From Psychroflexus sp. ALD_RP9 (lineage in GTDB: Bacteria > Bacteroidota > Bacteroidia > Flavobacteriales > Flavobacteriaceae): a stretch of DNA of 64,000 nucleotides. The stretch lies in the NCBI RefSeq assembly GCF_017311165.1, contig NZ_CP062973.1, positions 1,302,001 through 1,366,000 of the forward strand, read 5' to 3'. This document shows, piece by piece, positions 45,400 to 53,362 of this stretch. How positions within the stretch are numbered: position 1 is the first letter of the stretch; every line of letters begins with the position of its first letter. The position numbers and the translations under genes are program-made. Below the pieces are notes generated by a model. The model was not told the origin of the DNA. It did no database searches and saw only the letters and a list, made by a program, of their open reading frames with translations.

Positions 45400-47547
45400 T
45401 TAATAACAATCTGAACGTATTCGACTAGTCAAGTCTACAGAAGTATTAGTAAGATGCTTGCTTACAATAGATGTTAATTCTGTTTTTACCGCTTGTTCCA
45501 TTGCTAAACTGCCACAAATCATAATTATACCATTATTGCTTAGGTGTTGGCAAATAAACTTGTGCTCTTGTTTAATGAGGTCTTGAACATAATTTGGACC
45601 TTCATCTTCACGAGAGAAAGCAGTGAAGTGTTTGTCTAGTTTTTGGCGAGAATCTTTTAGGTAATCTTCATAAATCTCAAGGCTTTCTTTAGTCCTAAAT
45701 CCGCTGATTAAGCTTAGTTTTTGACTTGGTTTTGCTTCGCTAATCATTCCCAAAAATGGCGCAATTCCAGTGCCGTTACAAATCATTAAAACAGGCGAAT
45801 CTTTCGGTAAATGGAATTCAGGGTTTGATTTAATAGAGGCATGAATTTTTTGACCCTCATCAAGTTCAGATAAGAAGGTTGAACATACTCCATGTTCATG
45901 TTTTTTAATACTTAATACACACTTATTATTTATGTTAGCCATAGAGTAGAGTCGTTCTCGACCGTCTTCAGCTGAAATACTTAACCAATCACCCGACTTA
46001 AAGTGTTTAGGTGAAGTTAGCTCTAAACAAAAACAGCTATCTCGGTTTAATGATGTTGAAGATTTTAGTTGAAATAAATCTTCTTTTTTTGAAAAATTTA
46101 TGTCAATAGTTTTGTGTAAAACATTAGATAAAACTTTAATCCATTGTTTGAGTTCAATGCAGTTATTTTGGTCGATTTTAGTTAATTTAAGTAGCTGGTT
46201 AAACTCTTTTTGTTTAGATAATTCATGATCTAAAGTTTTGGCAAATGCGCAGAATTTAGGATAGCGTTTAGAGCCAAATCCTAAAACAGCATAATTCATA
46301 GGCGTTTTGGTTGCTTTGAGTTTCTCTAAAGCATGACGAGCATTTTCTGGAGGCTCACCATCGCCATAGGTGGCTGTTAATATTAAGGCCAAACTAGCTT
46401 TATGCTCAGGTTTGTAATTGTTTAAGGTGCATAAATGTACTTTACTGTTTTTTTGTAAGGCTTTGACTAGGTCTTTAGCAAACTGAAAAGTCGATCCTGT
46501 TTGTGAACCAACCAAGACTAAAATATCAGCGCGACTAAAAGCTGTTTTATTTTTAAAACCTTGACGCTTCATTTTTAAAATCCAAATCCCTAATCCACTA
46601 ATGGCAATAAACACCGAGATTAAACTTACTAGCCCAATTAAAATAGACCAAACACTATTGAAATGACCTGTATGAAGTTGATAGTTAAGTGATTTGAATA
46701 TACTTAAATGAGAAGCCTTAACCTCACTGATAACTTGCCCTGTATATTGATGTAATAAGACTTCAGATTGGTTGGTTTTAATTAAATAGTAGTCTTCAGC
46801 TGAATCTGAAAATGGAAACTGTACATAATTTAAATCCCTTAGTTTGATGTTTTTAATAAATTTAAATTCAGCTAATGATATTTCAGTATTCTTGTGACTA
46901 GGTGTTTGCTGTGGTTGTGCAAAAACATCGGTTTTTTTCTCTTTAATAAAAAAGCGATCAATACTGAGGTAAGATCCCGAAAAAGCAATAATTAAAAGGA
47001 TAACTAAACTATATTTACTGCTTATACTATGCCAATAATCCCAGGTGTTTTGAAGTGATTCGCGCTTAAATAAATACCAACTTCCATAGCGTTTATAAAG
47101 TAAAACACTACCTGAAATACATAACAAGACTAAACAAATGGCTGTAAAGCCAACCATTAATCGACCGGTTGATTTTAAAAATAGTGAGCGGTGTAGCGCT
47201 TCTGTAAATTCAAATACAGGATGGCGTTCGCCAAGCTTACTTAATCGATTAAAATTAATAGGGTTAATGTAAAAGGTTTCAATATCAAAATCGTCTCCAA
47301 GCTGTTCAACACTTACTTGGTCAAATTGGTTGCGATCAAGTCGTGAAATTTCAGGATAGTTGTCTTTAATTTTAGCTAAAAAAAAACCTAAATCTTGGTC
47401 TAATGCTTTATTTGAAGCAGAGATATTTTTATTTCGTTCTAAGACAGGCTCAATAGCTAATATTGAGCCTGTTATAGAGGCTAAAATAATAAATAAACTA
47501 GCGGCCAGAGCCAAAATTCGGTGAGTTGTTCGCCAAATAAAGTTCAT
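45400..47547 (-). CDS. PepSY membrane protein fused to flavodoxin and ferredoxin-reductase domains
   Basis: A 715-residue fusion. Residues about 1-330 are a PepSY-TM domain with four membrane helices (first MNFIWRTTHRILALAASLFIILASITG, split here only in description; others near 135-155, 180-200, 300-325). Residues about 340-475 are a flavodoxin-like domain (LVGSQTGSTFQFAKDL, LTATYGDGEPPENA). Residues about 490-715 form an FAD/NADPH-binding reductase (RERLYSMANI, ICNGTGIAPFLGM, MICGSLAMEQAV). It resembles sulfite-reductase-type flavoproteins anchored to the membrane and could move electrons from NADPH to a periplasmic ferric or heme substrate. It is last in the operon beginning at 50398. Confidence 0.82.
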   Translation of the reverse strand: MNFIWRTTHRILALAASLFIILASITGSILAIEPVLERNKNISASNKALDQDLGFFLAKIKDNYPEISRLDRNQFDQVSVEQLGDDFDIETFYINPINFNRLSKLGERHPVFEFTEALHRSLFLKSTGRLMVGFTAICLVLLCISGSVLLYKRYGSWYLFKRESLQNTWDYWHSISSKYSLVILLIIAFSGSYLSIDRFFIKEKKTDVFAQPQQTPSHKNTEISLAEFKFIKNIKLRDLNYVQFPFSDSAEDYYLIKTNQSEVLLHQYTGQVISEVKASHLSIFKSLNYQLHTGHFNSVWSILIGLVSLISVFIAISGLGIWILKMKRQGFKNKTAFSRADILVLVGSQTGSTFQFAKDLVKALQKNSKVHLCTLNNYKPEHKASLALILTATYGDGEPPENARHALEKLKATKTPMNYAVLGFGSKRYPKFCAFAKTLDHELSKQKEFNQLLKLTKIDQNNCIELKQWIKVLSNVLHKTIDINFSKKEDLFQLKSSTSLNRDSCFCLELTSPKHFKSGDWLSISAEDGRERLYSMANINNKCVLSIKKHEHGVCSTFLSELDEGQKIHASIKSNPEFHLPKDSPVLMICNGTGIAPFLGMISEAKPSQKLSLISGFRTKESLEIYEDYLKDSRQKLDKHFTAFSREDEGPNYVQDLIKQEHKFICQHLSNNGIIMICGSLAMEQAVKTELTSIVSKHLTNTSVDLTSRIRSDCY

Positions 47548-47553
47548 GAAAAA

Positions 47554-48033
47554 TTAGAGCGGTAATAGCTTAATAAATCGAATAAATCCTTTTCCGTTAG
47601 TGGTTTCCCCTTCAAGCAATTCTGAGGTTATTTTAATTTTAACATCATCTAGATGATAAGCTTGATCTTCTACGGCAGTTTCAAAACGAAGGCTGTAACC
47701 TTTATTAATCCATTCTGGTTGAAGCTGAAATTGAGTAACTGCTCTACGTCCACCAGCTATTGTAGCTCCTGTTTTTCCGTCTAATGAGGGACGCTTTTTA
47801 CCATAAAAGTCCCACCATTGGTCGATATCATGGTACCATTCTTCATCTTCTCCTCGCACATGGAGTGTTTCAACATAATTGTCGGCTTCATCAAGCACTG
47901 AAATAACAACGTAGGCGCCTTCTCCAGAGTAATTCTTCATTTGTATTAAACACTTGTAAGCTGTATTGGTATTAAATGAAGACAAGCTCAAGCTACCTAT
48001 GATAATAAGTGCCAGTGTTTTAAAATATTTCAT
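47554..48033 (-). CDS. DUF2271 periplasmic protein
   Basis: A 159-residue protein with a signal peptide (MKYFKTLALIIIGSLSLSSF). The mature part includes YSGEGAYVVISVLDEADNYV, DEEWYHDIDQWWDF, and GATIAGGRRAVTQFQL, features of DUF2271. That family commonly occurs next to PepSY-type genes. It is 6 bases upstream of the PepSY fusion gene and 2 bases from the ankyrin gene, so it is co-transcribed. A role in delivering electrons or binding a ligand for the reductase is a guess from context. Confidence 0.75.
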   Translation of the reverse strand: MKYFKTLALIIIGSLSLSSFNTNTAYKCLIQMKNYSGEGAYVVISVLDEADNYVETLHVRGEDEEWYHDIDQWWDFYGKKRPSLDGKTGATIAGGRRAVTQFQLQPEWINKGYSLRFETAVEDQAYHLDDVKIKITSELLEGETTNGKGFIRFIKLLPL

Positions 48034-48035
48034 TA

Positions 48036-49496
48036 TTATGATTTTAAAAAGTTAATAGAATCATTTGTGAGTTGCTCGTTTTGTTGAGCTAAATCGTAAA
48101 GGCTTTCACCAAAATCTGTTTTGACATCTGTTTTTGCTCCATATTGAATAAGTTGCTTAATAGGGTCTGTAGATTTAAAAGTCATCACTGCTAATTGAAG
48201 TGGTGTAAGTCCTTCTTTATTTTTTTGATTTAGAGGTACTCCATGTTGATGTGCTATGTTTACTAAGTACGGGTTTTTAGCTTCAACAGCTAAATGAAAT
48301 AAAGTATTACCATCTTCATCAATTGATTGGTATTCAATTAAAGATTTTAAAAGTTCATATTTTGCCTTAAGATCTTTGTTTGATTGAAATAACTGATGAC
48401 CCAATCTCGGGTTAGTTCCCATTTTTTCTGATTCTAGGCTTTCAGAATCTAGCAAAAGCTTGACGATTTCAGCTGAATTATAACGAGTTGCTACTTCTAA
48501 TAACGGTTGAAAATTATCGTCATAATTTTTTTGATTAGAATTATATTCAAGTAAAGTTGTAACAACATTTGCGGAGTTATGTTTGGCGGCATACCATAAG
48601 GGTGTATGCATGTTTTGATCTTTTAACTGTGGTTCAAGCCCTTTTTCAATTAACCATGTTATTAGCTCTGCTTGGTTAGAGCGTGCCGCAAGGTTATGCA
48701 GTATAGTTTGACCTTGACTATTGCGTTGAAGAGGATCTAAACCTAAGTCTATTAAATGCTTAAAAAATTTTAAATCGTTGGTGTGTCCTCGAGCACCTCT
48801 CGCTGCAAAAAATAAAGCGGTTTCATTATTCTCATTTATCGCTTTTAATTCTAAACCTTTTTCAACTAAATATTCAATAATCGACAAATTACCTTTTTTA
48901 GCCGCATAATGTATAGCCGTATTTCCTTGATGATCTTTTGCTTCTAGCGATAGGCCTTGATCTAAAAAGTAGTTTAAATCATCAATTTGCTTAATGCTTG
49001 GCATAAGTAAGAGATGAGCTTGAGCGCCACTACGGTGAGGCTTTTTTAAATCAGCACCACTAGTTTTTAGTAAATCATATAGGCTTGGATTTATTGTACC
49101 GCCAACAGCTGCAAAAGTTACTGGTGTATGTCCTGTATCATCTACTAGATTAACCTGAGCACCCATTTTAATAAGTTGCTCAGAGAATTTCAAGTTGTTT
49201 TTATAAACGGCCCAGAACAAATATGTGCGACCGTCATGTGTGAGTTTATCAATAGTATTTCCTTCAAGTTGAATTAAATAATCTAAAACTTCAAAGTTTG
49301 CGTTTTCTAAAATAGCCCATGTTAATGCATCAAAACCATGCTGATTTAATGCTGTTGCATCATGACCTCTGTTAATATCAGCTTTTAATTGTTTTAACTC
49401 AGGCTTAGACTTCCAATAGTCTCTTTGCATTAAAGGGTTACTAGCTTGAGTTGCAAAACTCAAGCATAGCAAAAGGTTCAACAGGATAATTTTCAT
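48036..49496 (-). CDS. secreted ankyrin-repeat protein
   Basis: A 486-residue protein with a signal peptide (MKIILLNLLLCLSFATQA) followed by about 12 ankyrin repeats. Clear examples are HDGRTYLFWAVYKNNLKF, DHQGNTAIHYAAKKGNLS and NKEGLTPLQLAVMTFKST. It is unusual in lacking any other domain. Periplasmic ankyrin proteins can act as scaffolds or protect against peroxide in other bacteria. Here its place between DUF6607 and DUF2271 in an apparent iron or heme operon suggests a scaffold for that system. It overlaps the upstream gene by one base and its stop is 2 bases from the next start. Confidence 0.82.
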   Translation of the reverse strand: MKIILLNLLLCLSFATQASNPLMQRDYWKSKPELKQLKADINRGHDATALNQHGFDALTWAILENANFEVLDYLIQLEGNTIDKLTHDGRTYLFWAVYKNNLKFSEQLIKMGAQVNLVDDTGHTPVTFAAVGGTINPSLYDLLKTSGADLKKPHRSGAQAHLLLMPSIKQIDDLNYFLDQGLSLEAKDHQGNTAIHYAAKKGNLSIIEYLVEKGLELKAINENNETALFFAARGARGHTNDLKFFKHLIDLGLDPLQRNSQGQTILHNLAARSNQAELITWLIEKGLEPQLKDQNMHTPLWYAAKHNSANVVTTLLEYNSNQKNYDDNFQPLLEVATRYNSAEIVKLLLDSESLESEKMGTNPRLGHQLFQSNKDLKAKYELLKSLIEYQSIDEDGNTLFHLAVEAKNPYLVNIAHQHGVPLNQKNKEGLTPLQLAVMTFKSTDPIKQLIQYGAKTDVKTDFGESLYDLAQQNEQLTNDSINFLKS

Positions 49497-50398
49497 TACT
49501 CAACAAATTTATCGATGGTTGTGCTTATTTCTTTGTAAGTATTTAAAGAGTCGTCAAACAAATGCTTGTAAAGCACTTTAAACTCTACTTTTTCTTTTAA
49601 ACTTAAGTCTGTATCTCGATTAAAGACTTCATCCCATTTTTGGCGAACAATGCTCCATTTTTCTTGATTTTCTTTCCACCAATCTTGCGCAGCCTGGCAA
49701 CGGCTGTCATCTACTTTAACATAGGTGTTGTAGCCTTTTTCATTGGCTAAAATGATATCATCTTTCCCTTCAGCTCTTAAAATTTTAGCGTTGTCTTGGT
49801 CATGAACCCAACCATTATCTGTTATCTCATGGCGGTTAGTGCGTTGTGTTACATTGTAGTCACTTCTTTGGGTATATTCACGTCTTGGAAGTGGTGCATC
49901 GGTTGTGTTTTCCCAGTAACTTTTACCATCAACATGAACCCATGTTGCTGTTCCTTCATACCTAGGGCTATCATCCACTTGATACACCTTTTGTGTCCAT
50001 TGTCCTTTCACGTCTTTTCTAGGCAACTTGGTATAAGTCCATTGGTTGTCGTGATTAAATTGGTATAATTCTGTGTTTTCAAATAACCAATCTTGTCGCC
50101 AATGCTTGACAATCATCGGTTCAGCTGGGTTGCCAACTTGTAAAATATGTTGAATTACAATTTCGTTTTTTTCATCAGTAACTAATTGCGCCCATTCTAA
50201 ACCTTTACTCACTTTATTAGGAGAAGCTTTGTAAAGACTGTCTTTGCTGTGTTGAAATGTCTCTGCGAAGTTAAATGTAACTTCATAACAACCACACATT
50301 GATTTGATAGCTTTACGGTCTTTTTTCAGTTTTGAGGATTGTGCAAAGGTTAAGCTAGAAACTAAAGCGATTAAAAAAAAGTTGATCACAGTTTTCAT
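49496..50398 (-). CDS. DUF6607 family secreted protein
   Basis: A 300-residue protein with a signal peptide (MKTVINFFLIALVSSLTFAQ). The mature part starts KLKKDRKAIKSMCGCYEVTF and contains many Trp/Tyr residues, including KHWRQDWLFENTELYQFNHD and EGTATWVHVDGKSYWEN. I recognise it as DUF6607, a family I associate with TonB receptor/iron loci in flavobacteria and other groups. The aromatic-rich face may bind a ligand such as heme, but this is conjecture. It is first in its operon. Its -7 element (TAGTTTTG, 50440-50433 on the minus strand) faces away from the TonB receptor promoter. Confidence 0.75.
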   Translation of the reverse strand: MKTVINFFLIALVSSLTFAQSSKLKKDRKAIKSMCGCYEVTFNFAETFQHSKDSLYKASPNKVSKGLEWAQLVTDEKNEIVIQHILQVGNPAEPMIVKHWRQDWLFENTELYQFNHDNQWTYTKLPRKDVKGQWTQKVYQVDDSPRYEGTATWVHVDGKSYWENTTDAPLPRREYTQRSDYNVTQRTNRHEITDNGWVHDQDNAKILRAEGKDDIILANEKGYNTYVKVDDSRCQAAQDWWKENQEKWSIVRQKWDEVFNRDTDLSLKEKVEFKVLYKHLFDDSLNTYKEISTTIDKFVE

Positions 50399-50432
50399 AA
50401 TTCCAATTATTAAGGTTTTTAAAATTTTGGTA

Positions 50433-50440
50433 CAAAACTA
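50433..50440 (-). promoter_or_regulatory. -7 promoter element (TAGTTTTG) of the DUF6607 operon
   Basis: On the minus strand TAGTTTTG lies 34 bases before the DUF6607 ATG. The inverted repeat at 50448-50464 is directly upstream of it. Confidence 0.5.
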
Positions 50441-50447
50441 ACTATTT

Positions 50448-50464
50448 TTATTTGTTCTAAATAA
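50448..50464. promoter_or_regulatory. inverted repeat between divergent promoters (Fur-like)
   Basis: TTATTT and AAATAA are inverted repeats separated by GTTCT. The element lies between the two divergent -7 elements (50433-50440 leftward, 50473-50480 rightward). The half-site TTCTAAATAA resembles the second repeat at 50486-50508. Confidence 0.45.
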
Positions 50465-50472
50465 GAATTAAC

Positions 50473-50480
50473 TATATTTG
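50473..50480 (+). promoter_or_regulatory. -7 promoter element (TATATTTG) of the TonB-HmuY operon
   Basis: TATATTTG matches TAnnTTTG and lies 29 bases before the ATG at 50510, flanked on both sides by the inverted repeats at 50448 and 50486. Confidence 0.55.
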
Positions 50481-50485
50481 TGCAC

Positions 50486-50508
50486 TTATTTAGATTAAAT
50501 ATAAATAA
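50486..50508. promoter_or_regulatory. 23-bp palindrome, probable iron-responsive (Fur-type) operator
   Basis: Of 11 base pairs around the central A50497, 10 are complementary (arms begin TTATTTA and end TAAATAA). It starts 6 bases after the -7 element and ends next to the ATG at 50510, so binding would block transcription. Flavobacterial Fur boxes that I remember have the same TTATTTA-type arms. Confidence 0.6.
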
Positions 50509-50509
50509 A

Positions 50510-52591
50510 ATGAAGTTTAAGTTATTGGTAATCAATTGTTTGTTTTTGATGTTTGGTGTTTTGATGCAAGCGCAAGTTGAAATTGACACGACACAATTTA
50601 ATCAATTAGATGAAGTAATTCTAACAGCTACACGTACAGAACGCCAACTATCTTCCTTGCCAATGCCAGTTACTTTAGTATCAAAAAAAACTATAAATCA
50701 ATCAGGTAGTGTTCGTCTTGATGAAATTCTTCGAGAGCAAACAGGTATTGTAACGGTAACTGACGAAAGTGGTTTTGAAGGTGTTCAAATGCAAGGTATA
50801 GCATCAGACTATATACTAATTCTCATTGATGGCGTACCGCTTGTTGGTCGTAGTGCAGGAAATTTTGATTTAAGTCGATTAACCGTTGGTAATATAAAAC
50901 AAATTGAAGTTGTAAAAGGACCTTCAAGTAGCCTTTATGGTTCTGAGGCCTTAGGCGGCGTAATTAACATCATTACCGAAAAGCCTAGTCAACAAGATCT
51001 TGAAGGTTCAGCTTCTTATCGTATTGGTCGCTTTTCACAACAAGACATTAACTTGGAGCTTAATCAAGCTTTTGATCAACTTAGATATAGTGTTTTTATG
51101 AATCGATTTTCAAGCCAAGGCTATGATTTGAATAATCAAACTGAAGGTCAGACGGTGAATCCATTCGAAAACTACACCTTAAATGCGCGTGTTTATTACG
51201 ATTTTTCAGATCGTCTAAAGTTTTCTTCTTCAACGCGTTTTTTTAATGAAAATCAAGATATTGGCTTTTCATCCCAAGATGAAGCATTTAATGGAGACAC
51301 CCAGCAAAATGAGTGGAATTTACATACTAAGCTTGATCATGAATTGAGTACTAGTTTTGAGGCTACTTATGAGCTTTATTACACCAATTATAAGATAGAA
51401 GAAACAGTTTTTAATTCGACGTTAAATAGTCTGTCAAGTAATAATTTTTTTAATCAACAGCTTTTTAGACCTGAAATAAGAACTAACTTACAATTAGAAG
51501 AAAAAGGGACGCTAACAACAGGTTTAGGTTACCAATATGAAAGTTTAGATCGAACTTTTTTTGATAATCAGGTAAACTTTAATTCGCAGTATTTATACGC
51601 TCAATATGATGTAGACTTGTTAGATCAGCTCAATGTAATTGCGGGTCTTCGGTTCGATAATCATTCTGAATACAGCAATCAATTAAGTCCTAAATTAGCC
51701 ATGCGCTATCAATTCAACGATCAACTAGCATTCAAGGCTTCAGTAGGTCGCGGATTTAAAGCTCCAGACTTTAGGCAACTTTATTTCGATTTTTTAAATT
51801 CTGCCGTTGGTTATGTGGTGTTAGGGTATAATGTTGCAGCCGATAAACTTGAAGAATTACAAAACCAAGGTCAAATATTAGAAACAGTCGTTTCTCAAAA
51901 TGAATTAAATCAAGGCTTAGATGCTGAAAGCTCAACGGGTTATAACCTTGGTATTACTTATAAATGTGACCGTTGGAATGCAGAGTTAAATTTCTTCAGA
52001 AACGATTTTACAAACCTTATCGACACCCGAATTATAGCACGATTAAACAATGGGCAAAACGTGTTTAGTTATGTAAATTTTGATGAAGTATTTACGACAG
52101 GTTTAGAGTTTAATTCTAATATTGAAGTGACGAAGAACTTTACACTTAATGCGGGTTATCAGTTGTTATACGCCTATGATAAGACCAACTTAGACCGTAT
52201 AGAAAACAATCAGGTGTTTGTTCGAAACCCAGCAAATAACCAAACTGAATTAGTTTCTCGTTCAGATTATTTTGGTTTAGTCAATCGGTCACGACACAAT
52301 GCCAATTTGAAGCTGTTTTACGACCTACCGAAATTAGAAACAGATGTAAGTTTAAGACTTTTATACCGAAGTAAATATGCTCAGTTTGATACCAATGGAA
52401 ACGGTTTAATCGACACCTATGACACAAGTTTCGTCAATGGTTTTGCAACTGTAAATTTTGCGGCAAGTAAACAATTTTTTAATGATTTTAGATTACAAAT
52501 TGGTGCTAACAATCTCCTAGATTATACTGATGCCAATATTCCATCTATGCCCGGAATACAGGGTTTTGTAAAACTTAACTATCAATTTTAA
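50510..52591 (+). CDS. TonB-dependent receptor, probable heme or iron uptake
   Basis: A 693-residue outer-membrane receptor with a signal peptide (MKFKLLVINCLFLMFGVLMQAQ). No N-terminal carboxypeptidase-like domain is present. The plug (about 35-170) has DEVILTATRTERQLSSLPMP, LIDGVPLVGRSAGNFDLSRL and VVKGPSSSLYGSEALGGVIN. The barrel ends in GFVKLNYQF. The gene is followed 31 bases later by a HmuY-type lipoprotein, as in the hmu heme system of Porphyromonas. The palindromes around its promoter suggest iron control. Heme as ligand is inferred from HmuY. Confidence 0.88.
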   Translation: MKFKLLVINCLFLMFGVLMQAQVEIDTTQFNQLDEVILTATRTERQLSSLPMPVTLVSKKTINQSGSVRLDEILREQTGIVTVTDESGFEGVQMQGIASDYILILIDGVPLVGRSAGNFDLSRLTVGNIKQIEVVKGPSSSLYGSEALGGVINIITEKPSQQDLEGSASYRIGRFSQQDINLELNQAFDQLRYSVFMNRFSSQGYDLNNQTEGQTVNPFENYTLNARVYYDFSDRLKFSSSTRFFNENQDIGFSSQDEAFNGDTQQNEWNLHTKLDHELSTSFEATYELYYTNYKIEETVFNSTLNSLSSNNFFNQQLFRPEIRTNLQLEEKGTLTTGLGYQYESLDRTFFDNQVNFNSQYLYAQYDVDLLDQLNVIAGLRFDNHSEYSNQLSPKLAMRYQFNDQLAFKASVGRGFKAPDFRQLYFDFLNSAVGYVVLGYNVAADKLEELQNQGQILETVVSQNELNQGLDAESSTGYNLGITYKCDRWNAELNFFRNDFTNLIDTRIIARLNNGQNVFSYVNFDEVFTTGLEFNSNIEVTKNFTLNAGYQLLYAYDKTNLDRIENNQVFVRNPANNQTELVSRSDYFGLVNRSRHNANLKLFYDLPKLETDVSLRLLYRSKYAQFDTNGNGLIDTYDTSFVNGFATVNFAASKQFFNDFRLQIGANNLLDYTDANIPSMPGIQGFVKLNYQF

Positions 52592-52622
52592 AACAATTAT
52601 AAATTCTATAAATATGTGTACT

Positions 52623-53249
52623 ATGAAAATTAAAAATGTAATTTTAGGTTTAGCGCTTAGTTTTGGCCTTTTTTCTTGTAGTGATGATGATGGTCTAGTC
52701 CCTGTTGCTGCCGTTGAAACTGAAACTATTAGTAATCTTCACGCTCCACAAACAGGTGGACAAGGTCAACCAGTTGGCGGCAATTTTACCAAATTCGATT
52801 TTAGCTCAGGAACTGTTACTAACAGTGAAACCGATTGGGATATAGCGTTTCGAGGGACAACAATTGCCATAAACGGCGGCGAGGCAACAGGTACTAATGA
52901 TGAGCCTGAACGTAACGCTAATGCTGGTGCAGCTATAGTCGATGGTACTTTTGAGAGTGTAACTAGTGCTGCAGAATTAAGCTTTTCGCAAGATTCTTCA
53001 ACTGGTTTTGCTATTCCAACAGGAAGTGATAATGGCTGGTATAATTATAACTTTATGACTAACATCGTAGCACCAATCCCAGGTAAAATATTAGTGTTTA
53101 GAACAGCTGAAGGTAACTATGCTAAAGTAGAAATTTTAAGTTACTACAAAGATGCGCCCGCTGAACCAGACCCTTTTGAAGATGAAACACGCTACTACAC
53201 ATTTAATTATGTTTATAACCCAAATGGCGGTGATACTTCATTAGAGTAA
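52623..53249 (+). CDS. HmuY-family surface lipoprotein
   Basis: A 208-residue lipoprotein. The signal ends LALSFGLFSC, and Cys is followed by SDDDG, the kind of export signal that sends lipoproteins to the cell surface in flavobacteria. The mature part has NFTKFDFSSGTVTNSETDWD and later GWYNYNF and TRYYTFNYVYN, which match HmuY. HmuY-type proteins capture heme and pass it to their TonB receptor. I cannot identify the heme ligands from sequence. The ATG at 52623 gives a proper lipoprotein signal; an ATG at 52614 adds MCT. Confidence 0.82.
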   Translation: MKIKNVILGLALSFGLFSCSDDDGLVPVAAVETETISNLHAPQTGGQGQPVGGNFTKFDFSSGTVTNSETDWDIAFRGTTIAINGGEATGTNDEPERNANAGAAIVDGTFESVTSAAELSFSQDSSTGFAIPTGSDNGWYNYNFMTNIVAPIPGKILVFRTAEGNYAKVEILSYYKDAPAEPDPFEDETRYYTFNYVYNPNGGDTSLE

Positions 53250-53262
53250 AGTAATGCTTAAC

Positions 53263-53295
53263 AAATAAACCCATTTTAAAAAAATGGGTTTATTT
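53263..53295 (+). terminator. hairpin after the HmuY gene
   Basis: AAATAAACCCATTTT and AAAATGGGTTTATTT form a perfect 15-bp stem around AAA. The T-run is interrupted (TTTATTTATA), so termination may be partial. Confidence 0.65.
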
Positions 53296-53330
53296 ATATA
53301 AAAATATTTTTTTAGATAAAACTAAACATT

Positions 53331-53338
53331 TATTTTTG
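53331..53338 (+). promoter_or_regulatory. -7 promoter element (TATTTTTG) of the second TonB receptor
   Basis: TATTTTTG lies 24 bases before the ATG at 53363. Upstream, TTTAG (53311-53315) and CTAAA (53322-53326) form a weak inverted repeat similar in arms to the palindrome at 50486. Confidence 0.5.
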
Positions 53339-53362
53339 CTTTAAATTAAAAAATGATTTGGC

